A DNA stretch of 12,113 nucleotides, taken from the NCBI GenBank assembly GCA_050115015.1, contig JASFRI010000089.1:1-12113 (forward strand). Direction: 5' to 3'. Numbering within the stretch: the stretch's first letter is position 1; each line of letters begins with the position of its first letter. A model generated the notes under the pieces. That model was not told the DNA's origin. It was given only the letters and a program-made list of their open reading frames with translations, and did no database searches. Both the position numbers and the translations under genes were made by a program. Below, in pieces: positions 6,120 to 11,540 of the stretch. Origin of the DNA: JASFRI01 sp050115015. GTDB lineage: Bacteria > Acidobacteriota > Polarisedimenticolia > CBDVAL01.

Positions 6120-6902
6120 ATGAGCGGTCTGGAACAACTGTTCCGCTGGATGCACATCTTCGTGGGCATCATCTGGATCGGTCTTCTCTACTACTTCAAC
6201 TGGATCAACGGCGCCTTCGAGGGGACCCTGGATCCCGAGACCAAGCGCAAGGTGGTGCCGGAATTGCGCCCGCGGGCGCTGTACTGGTTCCGCTGGGGCG
6301 CCGCCTGGACCTGGATCACCGGTGTCGTCCTCATCACCCTCGTCTTCTACCACGGGGGCGCGCTGTTCGAGGGCCCGGCCCAGGAGTGGAACCCCGGCAC
6401 CATCGTCATGGTGCTGTTCACGTTCCTGGCGGTCTTCCTCTACGACGCCCTGTTCAAGAGCCCGCTGGGAAAGGACAACCGCACCGGCGGGACCATCGGC
6501 TTTATCCTGATCGCCGTCACCCTCTGGCTGATGGACACGTGGGGCGGGTTCGGGTACCGCGGCTACGTGATCCACGTGGGGGCGATGTTCGGCACCATCA
6601 TGGCCTTCAACGTCTGGTTCCGGATCTGGCCGGCACAGCAGCGCGCCATCAAGGCCATCAAGGCCGGCGAGAAGCCCGACCCCGCCGACCTGGCCATGGC
6701 GGGGGGCCGCTCCAAGCACAACACCTACCTATCGCTGCCGCTCATCTGGGCGATGATCAACTCCCACACGAGCTACTTCGCGGGGGGGAACCTCGGGATC
6801 CCGACCGACTACGCCTGGGTCTCGTTCCTCGTGGTGATCCTGCTGGGGTGGCACATCATCTGGCAGTGCTACAAGAAGTCGGCGAAGGTCAAGGGCTTCT
6901 GA
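6120..6902 (+). CDS. Urate_ox_N (PuuD-like) multi-pass membrane protein without cytochrome c domain
   Basis: A 260-residue protein with about seven transmembrane helices, near residues 11-29, 57-77, 94-112, 123-140, 149-169, 203-221 and 231-250. The end of the second soluble loop and the following helix, RSKHNTYLSLP (197-207) with NSH (214-216), match the Urate_ox_N family. The bacterial urate hydroxylase PuuD is a member of that family. Histidines in or near membrane helices (12, 78, 152, 200, 216, 245) could bind heme or metal. PuuD itself ends in a cytochrome c domain needed for urate oxidation. Here there is no CxxCH and only one Cys (250), so urate oxidation is not assured. GGGAGG lies 5 nt before the ATG. 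The gene stands alone on the plus strand, divergent from pnt and convergent with the pterin genes. Family assignment is fairly sure; function is open. Confidence 0.75.
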   Translation: MSGLEQLFRWMHIFVGIIWIGLLYYFNWINGAFEGTLDPETKRKVVPELRPRALYWFRWGAAWTWITGVVLITLVFYHGGALFEGPAQEWNPGTIVMVLFTFLAVFLYDALFKSPLGKDNRTGGTIGFILIAVTLWLMDTWGGFGYRGYVIHVGAMFGTIMAFNVWFRIWPAQQRAIKAIKAGEKPDPADLAMAGGRSKHNTYLSLPLIWAMINSHTSYFAGGNLGIPTDYAWVSFLVVILLGWHIIWQCYKKSAKVKGF

Positions 6903-6923
6903 TCCCGACCGCAGGATGATCGA

Positions 6924-6955
6924 GCCCCGCCCCGGAGACGCCCCGCGGGCGGGGC
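6924..6955. terminator. GC-rich hairpin between convergent genes, possible bidirectional terminator
   Basis: GCCCCGCCC (6924-6932) and GGGCGGGGC (6947-6955) form a perfect 9-bp stem with a 14-nt loop, and a second nested pairing is also possible. It sits 21 nt after the stop at 6902 and just before the stop of the convergent gene ending at 6964. There is no T-run on either side, so it is not a classical intrinsic terminator. It could still block read-through from both directions. Confidence 0.45.
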
Positions 6956-6963
6956 GCTCCGCC

Positions 6964-7296
6964 TCAGGACGCGGCGATCCGGTCGATCTTCGCGGCCAGG
7001 ATGAAGTCGCTCTCGGTCAGGCCGTCGATCTTGTGGGTCCAGATCTCCACGCCGACCTTCCCCCAGGCCAGGTGGAGATCGGGATGATGCCACTCCTCCT
7101 CCGCGAGCTCCCCGATGCGGTTTACCAGACGCAGGGCGGTCACGAAATCCGCGGTGGCGAAGGTACGGCGCAGATGGTGGTTCTCCACCACCTCCCAGTC
7201 GGGCACGCTCCGGTGCAGCCGTGCCACCTCCTCGGGCTCCAGCGGGGGCACGCCTCCGCGGCAGGGAACGCACTTCCGGTCGGCCAGATCGCCCAT
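6964..7296 (-). CDS. phhB: Pterin-4a-carbinolamine dehydratase (PCD/DCoH)
   Basis: A 110-residue protein with the full PCD signature: EEEWHHPDLHLAWGKVGVEI (67-86), THKIDGLTESDF (87-98) and catalytic-type His70, His71 and His75. The enzyme dehydrates 4a-hydroxytetrahydropterin to quinonoid dihydropterin, regenerating the cofactor used by aromatic amino acid hydroxylases. Some homologues have other roles. The N-terminus carries C9-x2-C12 in KCVPCRGGVPPL, an extension seen in one bacterial PCD subgroup but not needed for catalysis in others. The ATG at 7296 follows the DUF3467 stop by 1 nt (TGACATG), so translation is probably coupled. No phenylalanine hydroxylase lies within the window. Confidence 0.93.
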   Translation of the reverse strand: MGDLADRKCVPCRGGVPPLEPEEVARLHRSVPDWEVVENHHLRRTFATADFVTALRLVNRIGELAEEEWHHPDLHLAWGKVGVEIWTHKIDGLTESDFILAAKIDRIAAS

Positions 7297-7297
7297 G

Positions 7298-7600
7298 TCA
7301 GTTCACCGAGCCGCTCGGCGTGGCCGAGGGCCCCGGCGCCTCCGGGATGGTGCCGTAGCGGCTCTCGTAGCGCGCCAGGTTCTCGTTCAGGGCGCGCGCG
7401 ATGCGCTTCATGTGGCCCGGGCTGGCGATCACCCGGCTCGCCAGCTTGCCGAACTGCGGCAGCATCGTGAAGAAATCGATGAAGAACTCCTCCTGGGTGT
7501 GGGAGACGACCATGTGGTTCGAGTAGACCCCCCCCACGACCTCATCGGTCACCTTGACCGGGACCCGCTTCGCGGCGTCCCGGGGCTCCTGTTCGCTCAT
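7298..7600 (-). CDS. DUF3467 family protein
   Basis: A 100-residue protein with the DUF3467 pattern VYSNHMVVSHTQEEFFIDFF (25-44), followed by the helical stretch ASPGHMKRIARALNENLARY (59-78) and a Pro/Ser-rich tail. It has no signal peptide, membrane helix or cysteine. The function of the family is unknown; it is a small, widely distributed cytoplasmic protein. The ATG at 7600 is chosen because AAAGGAG lies 7 nt upstream; an in-frame start eight codons earlier lacks such a site. It is the first gene of a two-gene unit with the pterin dehydratase. Confidence 0.85.
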   Translation of the reverse strand: MSEQEPRDAAKRVPVKVTDEVVGGVYSNHMVVSHTQEEFFIDFFTMLPQFGKLASRVIASPGHMKRIARALNENLARYESRYGTIPEAPGPSATPSGSVN

Positions 7601-7632
7601 CCCACGGCTCCTTTCCGGATCCACGCCCCCGG

Positions 7633-7641
7633 TGGTACGCT
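7633..7641 (+). promoter_or_regulatory. Possible extended -10 promoter of the LysW-like gene
   Basis: TGG followed by TACGCT (7636-7641) matches an extended -10 (TGn plus 4 of 6). Transcription would start near 7648, giving a leader of about 28 nt with a good GGAGG Shine-Dalgarno. The -35 position (TTCCGG) is poor, as is usual with extended -10 promoters. Confidence 0.3.
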
Positions 7642-7675
7642 TTCCGGGGGATCGGAAACCCCGGAGGCTGCGCTC

Positions 7676-7816
7676 ATGTTCACGTGCCTGGACTGCGAGA
7701 CCAACTTCGACATCGACGAGGACGTCGAGCCCGACGACACCGTGCAGTGTCCCGAGTGTGACCTGCAGATGATCGTCCTGTCGACCAACCCTCCCACCGT
7801 CGACTACGTCGAGTGA
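7676..7816 (+). CDS. Small LysW-like zinc-ribbon protein
   Basis: A 46-residue acidic protein: two CxxC knuckles (C4-x2-C7 and C25-x2-C28) flank FDIDEDVEPDDTV, then comes a hydrophobic strand MIVLS. This is the layout and spacing of LysW/ArgW, the amino-group carrier protein of lysine and arginine synthesis. LysW ends in a conserved EDWGE whose last Glu carries the substrate. This protein ends in DYVE, so the final Glu is kept but the EDWGE motif is not. No LysX, LysZ, LysY or other lysine gene is in the window. The ATG at 7676 has GGAGG 8 nt upstream. The gene lies alone on the plus strand between two minus-strand gene pairs, 18 nt from the convergent queD stop. It could be a carrier protein for another pathway or simply a structural zinc ribbon. 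Confidence 0.8.
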   Translation: MFTCLDCETNFDIDEDVEPDDTVQCPECDLQMIVLSTNPPTVDYVE

Positions 7817-7834
7817 GCCGCGACCCCGGACGAC

Positions 7835-8269
7835 TCAACCGGCGGCACGGCCCCCATCCGGGTCCGTGTGCACGGCCACGGAGCTCGGCGTCTCGAACAG
7901 CTTCACCTCGCTGACGTTCCATCCCATCGCCCGGGCGGTGTCGAAGATCAGCCGGGCGATCGCCTCCGCCGTCGGGTGGGAGTCCATCACGAACACCGGC
8001 TCACCGGCCTCCTTCAGGAGGTGGACCAGGGGGTCGCCGCGGTGCAGGAGCATTTTGTGGTCGAGGTTCTCGTCGATCCAGCCCTTGACGTCCCCCTTGA
8101 GGTCGGCGAAGTCCGCGACCATCCCACGGGGGTCGAGCCGCTCGGCCGCGACGGTCACCTCGACCCGGCCGTTGTGCCCGTGGAGGTGCAGGCACTTGCC
8201 CGGATGCTCCAGGAGGCGGTGCCCGTAGCAGAAGTCGATGATCTTCACGATCCGGTGCATGCCGTTCAC
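7835..8269 (-). CDS. queD: 6-carboxy/6-pyruvoyl-tetrahydropterin synthase family enzyme (QueD type)
   Basis: A 144-residue protein of the QueD/PTPS fold. The zinc ligands are H17 (in FCYGHRL), H30 and H32; catalytic Cys26 lies in C-x3-HGH (26-32). DH at 70-71 (NLDHKMLL) and E126 (LFETPSS) complete the active-site set, with HPTAEAIA (98-105) as the conserved C-terminal helix. C-x3-HGH is the spacing of bacterial QueD, whereas animal PTPS has C-x5-HGH. QueD converts dihydroneopterin triphosphate to 6-carboxytetrahydropterin for queuosine; PTPS makes 6-pyruvoyl-tetrahydropterin for biopterin. The GTG at 8269 overlaps the SDR stop by 4 nt (GTGA), indicating coupling; the ATG at 8260 is an alternative. 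No queC, queE or queF is nearby, and the partner gene is a pteridine-reductase-like SDR, so a role outside queuosine is possible. Confidence 0.88.
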   Translation of the reverse strand: MNGMHRIVKIIDFCYGHRLLEHPGKCLHLHGHNGRVEVTVAAERLDPRGMVADFADLKGDVKGWIDENLDHKMLLHRGDPLVHLLKEAGEPVFVMDSHPTAEAIARLIFDTARAMGWNVSEVKLFETPSSVAVHTDPDGGRAAG

Positions 8270-9006
8270 CGGGCCGCCAGCTGCCAGCCACCGTCGACGG
8301 GGAGGATGGAGCCGGTGATGTAGTCCGAGCCCTCCACCAGGAAGACGGCGGCGGCCGCCACGTCGCCGGGGGATCCCATCCTCCGCAGCGGCGTCTTCAT
8401 GGGGACCGCCCGGATCTCCTCCCGGGAGAACCCCTCCGGGTCCAGCACCGGTCCGGGAGAGATGCCGTTCACCTGCACCTTCGGGGCCAGCTCCAGCGCG
8501 AGCCCCCGGGTCAGGGCGATGAGCCCCGCCTTCGACACGCAGTACGGCAGGAAGCCCGGATAGGGGCGCTCTCCCGCCAGATCCACCAGGTTGATGATCT
8601 TCCCCTCCCCCTGCCGGGACATCGAGCGGCCCAGCCGCAGCGCGCAGAGGAACGGCGCCTTCAGGTTGATGTCCATGTGCTCGTCCCAGGCGCCCTCGTC
8701 GAGGCCGTCCATCGGGGTCGGCTTGTAGATCGACGCGTTGTTGACGAGGACGTCGACCCGGCCGAACGCCGCGATGGCCTCCCGGGCCATCGCGGCGACC
8801 CCCGCCGCGGTGGACAGATCCGCCTGGAGGGTCACCACCATGGCACCCTGGCTGCGGGCCTCGTCGGCCGTGCGTTCGGCGTCGGCAGCGCTGGACCGGT
8901 AATGGACCAGGAGGTCCGCCCCCCGGCGCGCCATGGCCAGGGCGATCTCCCGCCCCACCCGCCTGGCGGCACCCGTGACGAGGACCTTTCTGCCGTGCAG
9001 GTCCAT
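8266..9006 (-). CDS. SDR oxidoreductase, pteridine reductase-like (PTR1/FolM type)
   Basis: A 246-residue short-chain dehydrogenase. The nucleotide loop is TGAARRVG (11-18), matching the TGxxxRxG form of pteridine reductases instead of the usual TGxxxGxG; R15/R16 and HYRSS (35-39) suit NADPH. NNAS is at 89-92, followed by IYKPTP, close to the NNAS-x-PTP of PTR1/FolM. The active-site Tyr155 and Lys159 (YCVSK) are normal, but the residue 13 before Tyr is Asp142 instead of Ser. PTR1 and FolM have Asp at exactly this spacing. Such enzymes reduce dihydropterins (biopterin, monapterin) or dihydrofolate with NADPH. GGAGGGG precedes the ATG at 9006 at 3-5 nt. It is followed without a gap by the QueD-type gene. 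The specific substrate cannot be read; another SDR role remains possible. Confidence 0.82.
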   Translation of the reverse strand: MDLHGRKVLVTGAARRVGREIALAMARRGADLLVHYRSSAADAERTADEARSQGAMVVTLQADLSTAAGVAAMAREAIAAFGRVDVLVNNASIYKPTPMDGLDEGAWDEHMDINLKAPFLCALRLGRSMSRQGEGKIINLVDLAGERPYPGFLPYCVSKAGLIALTRGLALELAPKVQVNGISPGPVLDPEGFSREEIRAVPMKTPLRRMGSPGDVAAAAVFLVEGSDYITGSILPVDGGWQLAAR

Positions 9007-9043
9007 CGACCCCTCCGTCGCCCGTCGACCCGGGCCGGGCCCT

Positions 9044-9049
9044 AGCATA
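9044..9049 (-). promoter_or_regulatory. Candidate -10 element for the SDR-queD operon
   Basis: The minus strand reads TATGCT (4 of 6), in TTATGCTAG, the only AT-rich patch upstream of the SDR start. The leader would be about 31 nt and contains GGAGGGG. No good -35 is visible at 17 nt. Confidence 0.3.
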
Positions 9050-9080
9050 ACCCAGAAGGCCCGACCGCCTCCTTCAGGTC

Positions 9081-9086
9081 TATAAT
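9081..9086 (+). promoter_or_regulatory. Consensus -10 overlapping the first ATG of the PBP1B gene
   Basis: A perfect TATAAT whose last two bases are the first two bases of the ATG at 9085. Transcription would start near 9093, at the second in-frame ATG (9094). If this -10 is used, the mRNA would be leaderless and the protein would begin at 9094. There is no recognisable -35. Confidence 0.4.
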
Positions 9087-11451
9087 GGCGCCGATGGCCC
9101 GCCGCTCTCGCCGCCGCCGCAAGCGCGGCCGCCGCAAGCCCGCCGCGTCGCGCTGGCGACGCGTCCTCCGCCGGACGCTCCCGCTGGCCCTGCTCGTCGT
9201 GGCGGCCTCCGTCGTCGGGGGCCTGTTCTGGGTCGATCGGGCGGTGGAGAGCCGCTTCGCCGAACGCACCCGGTCCTTTCCGTCCCGGGTGTACGCGGCC
9301 CCGTTCACCCTCTGGCGCGGTGCCAGGATCGACCCGCGGGCGCTGGAGGAGAAGCTCGCCACCCTCGGATACCGGGAGTTCGATCGGGAGACCCGCCGTC
9401 CGGGCGAGTACCGCCGGCGCGGGAACCGCTGGGAGCTGTACCTGCGCGAGGCGCAGACGCCGGCGGGGGTCCGGCCACCGCTGCAGGTCACCGTCGACTC
9501 GTGGTGGGGGAAGGTGCGGCGCATCCGCGACCTCCGCACGGCGGCGGAGCTCGCCTCGATCTCCCTGGAGCCCGAGCCGCTCTTCACGTTCTACGGCAGC
9601 GTTCAGGAGGAGCGGGCCTGGGTGTCGCTGGACGAGATGCCGCCGCTGCTCCGGTCCGCGGTCATCGCGGTGGAGGATCGCCGCTTCGCGACCCACCACG
9701 GGATCGACCCGACGGGGATCGGCCGGGCCCTCCTGAACAACCTCTCCGGCGGGGTGCCCCAGGGGGCCAGCACCATCACCCAGCAGATGGTCAAGAACCT
9801 GCTGGGGCCAGGGCCGCGCTCCGTTCCCCGGAAGATCCTCGAGACCGCCGGTGCGCTGACCCTCGAGCTGCACCACGACAAGGACGCGATCCTGGAGGCG
9901 TATCTCAACGAGGTCTACCTGGGCCAGGTCGGGCCCGTGGCCATCTCCGGCGTGGGACAGGGCGCCGGCTACTTCTTCGGGGTGTCGGTGGACGAGCTCG
10001 ACCTGCCGCGCAGCGCCCTGCTGGCAGGGATCATCCGGAACCCCGGCCGCTACCAGCCCTGGCGCCATCCCGATGCCGCCCGGAAGCGGCGGGACCTCGT
10101 GCTCCGGCTGATGCACGAGCAGGGCCGCATCGACGAGGCGGTGTACCGTTCCGCCCTGGCGGCGCCCCTCGGCGTCCGACGGCCGCTGGACCAGCCGGGG
10201 CGTCATCCGTGGCTGGAGGAGATCCTCGCCTCGGAGGTCCGGGAGATCGCCCCCGAGGCGCTCCCCTCCCGCGCGGGGTTCTCCATCTTCACGACGTTCG
10301 ATCCGGAGATCCAGGAGGCGGCGGAGACCGCCCTCGCGTCCGGGCTCGCCCGGGTGGAGAGGCGGCTCGGCCGCCGGGAGGGCCCGCCGCTGGAGGGGGC
10401 CGTCGTGGTCCTGCGCCCCCGGGACGGCGCCCTCCTCGCCGTCGTGGGTGGGCGCGATTTCGGCCGGAGCCAGTTCAACCGAGCCCTCCTGTCCCACCGG
10501 CCGCCCGGGTCGACCTTCAAGCCCTTCGTGTACCTCGCGGGATTCGAGCGGGCGGCGTCCTCGCCGGGCTTCTCGTTCACCGCCGCCACCGTCCTCGAGG
10601 ACACCCCGCTGGAGCTGCGTTCCGGCGGCAAGACCTGGAGCCCGGCAAACTACGATGGCACCTTCCGCGATCACGTCTCGGCCCGGGACGCCCTGGAGCA
10701 GTCGATCAACGTGCCGACGGTGCGCGCGGCCCTGAAGGTGGGCCTGCCTGCGGTGGTCGACGCGGCGGACCGCTGCGGCATCCGCACCGAGCTCGAGCCG
10801 CTCCCCTCCCTGGCCCTGGGCGCGACGGGGGTCACCCCCCTCGAGCTCGCCGGGGCCTACGCGACCCTCGCGAACGGCGGCTGGCGCGTGACGCCGGTGG
10901 CCCTGCTCGGCGTCCTCGACCGGGAGGGGACCCGCCTCGGCGGGAGCGAACCGGCCGCGGTGCGGGCGGTGGCCCCCGAGGTGGCCTACCTGGTGACCGA
11001 CCTCCTCGTCGGCGCCATGGAACGCGGCACCGGGAAGTCCGCCCGGGCCCTGGGGTTCGAGGGGGTGGCGGCGGGGAAGACCGGCACCAGCGACGACAAG
11101 CGGGACGCCTGGTTCGTCGGCTACACCCCCAGCCTCCTGGCGCTGGTCTGGGTGGGCTATGACGACAATCGACCGGTCGGGCGGTCCGGCGCGGCGGCGG
11201 CCCTGCCGATCTGGGTCGACCTGATGGCGCGGCTGGGCGTCGACGGCAGCGAATCGTTCGAGGAGCCCGACGGGCTCGTCCGTGCGAACATCGACCCGGC
11301 CACCGGGCAGCTCGCGGTCCGCCGGTGCCCCGAGTCCCGCTCGGAGCTGTTCCTGGCGGGGACGGAGCCGACCGAGCGCTGCGACGTCCATGCGGCGGAG
11401 AAGAAGCGCGGCTTCTGGGGCCGTGTGTTCGGCCGCGGCGAGGACGACTGA
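9085..11451 (+). CDS. mrcB: Bifunctional class A penicillin-binding protein (PBP1B type: glycosyltransferase + transpeptidase)
   Basis: A 788-residue inner-membrane peptidoglycan synthase. Numbering is from the ATG at 9085; the ATG at 9094 may be the true start. An Arg/Lys-rich cytoplasmic tail (4-30) precedes one transmembrane helix (about 33-51). A UB2H-like domain follows (about 68-150: RVYAAPFTLWRGARI, then PGEYRRRGNRWELYLREA), the region that in E. coli PBP1B binds the activator LpoB. The GT51 glycosyltransferase shows EDRRFATHHGID (E197 catalytic), QGASTITQQ (226-234) and EAYLNEVYLG (271-280). The transpeptidase has S476-TFK, S540-IN and K665-TG, the complete triad of motifs. The C-terminal tail has two cysteines (748, 766) that might form a disulfide, then a basic end. 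It polymerises and cross-links lipid II. No Shine-Dalgarno precedes either ATG. The gene is divergent from the SDR gene. Confidence 0.96.
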   Translation: MAPMARRSRRRRKRGRRKPAASRWRRVLRRTLPLALLVVAASVVGGLFWVDRAVESRFAERTRSFPSRVYAAPFTLWRGARIDPRALEEKLATLGYREFDRETRRPGEYRRRGNRWELYLREAQTPAGVRPPLQVTVDSWWGKVRRIRDLRTAAELASISLEPEPLFTFYGSVQEERAWVSLDEMPPLLRSAVIAVEDRRFATHHGIDPTGIGRALLNNLSGGVPQGASTITQQMVKNLLGPGPRSVPRKILETAGALTLELHHDKDAILEAYLNEVYLGQVGPVAISGVGQGAGYFFGVSVDELDLPRSALLAGIIRNPGRYQPWRHPDAARKRRDLVLRLMHEQGRIDEAVYRSALAAPLGVRRPLDQPGRHPWLEEILASEVREIAPEALPSRAGFSIFTTFDPEIQEAAETALASGLARVERRLGRREGPPLEGAVVVLRPRDGALLAVVGGRDFGRSQFNRALLSHRPPGSTFKPFVYLAGFERAASSPGFSFTAATVLEDTPLELRSGGKTWSPANYDGTFRDHVSARDALEQSINVPTVRAALKVGLPAVVDAADRCGIRTELEPLPSLALGATGVTPLELAGAYATLANGGWRVTPVALLGVLDREGTRLGGSEPAAVRAVAPEVAYLVTDLLVGAMERGTGKSARALGFEGVAAGKTGTSDDKRDAWFVGYTPSLLALVWVGYDDNRPVGRSGAAAALPIWVDLMARLGVDGSESFEEPDGLVRANIDPATGQLAVRRCPESRSELFLAGTEPTERCDVHAAEKKRGFWGRVFGRGEDD

Positions 11452-11464
11452 GGGGCCCGTCCCG

Positions 11465-11493
11465 TTGCCACGCACGGTCGCCCGGGATATCCT
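11465..11493 (+). promoter_or_regulatory. Predicted sigma-70 promoter of the secreted coiled-coil/MscS-like gene
   Basis: TTGCCA (11465-11470; 5 of 6 to TTGACA), an exact 17-nt spacer, and TATCCT (11488-11493; 4 of 6). Transcription would begin near 11500, about 40 nt before the GTG start, with the GGAAGG Shine-Dalgarno in the leader. Confidence 0.45.
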
Positions 11494-11540
11494 CCAGGGC
11501 GTTCGCTTCCCCGATCCGCGACTCGCAGGAAGGTGAGCCC

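Noticed and set aside
4540..6123. A 527-codon plus-strand open frame opposite pntA1 and across the gap to 6120.
   Set aside because: Same reasons: shadow of pntA1 with Arg/Gly/Asp/His-rich composition. It gave no recognisable domain.
6120..6902. Naming the membrane protein puuD outright.
   Set aside because: The cytochrome c domain that PuuD uses is missing and no purine degradation gene is present, so only the family name is supported.
7643..7667. TCCGGGG (7643-7649) pairs with CCCCGGA (7659-7665), which overlaps the GGAGG Shine-Dalgarno of the LysW-like gene, suggesting an RNA switch.
   Set aside because: If the extended -10 at 7633-7641 is used, transcription starts near 7648 and most of the left arm is not in the RNA. 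Seven-bp GC stems are also common by chance at this base composition.
7835..8269. Reading the QueD-family gene as a eukaryote-like 6-pyruvoyl-tetrahydropterin synthase.
   Set aside because: The catalytic Cys spacing is C-x3-HGH (QueD type), not C-x5-HGH. I keep QueD as the name, although the neighbouring genes suggest the product may not serve queuosine.
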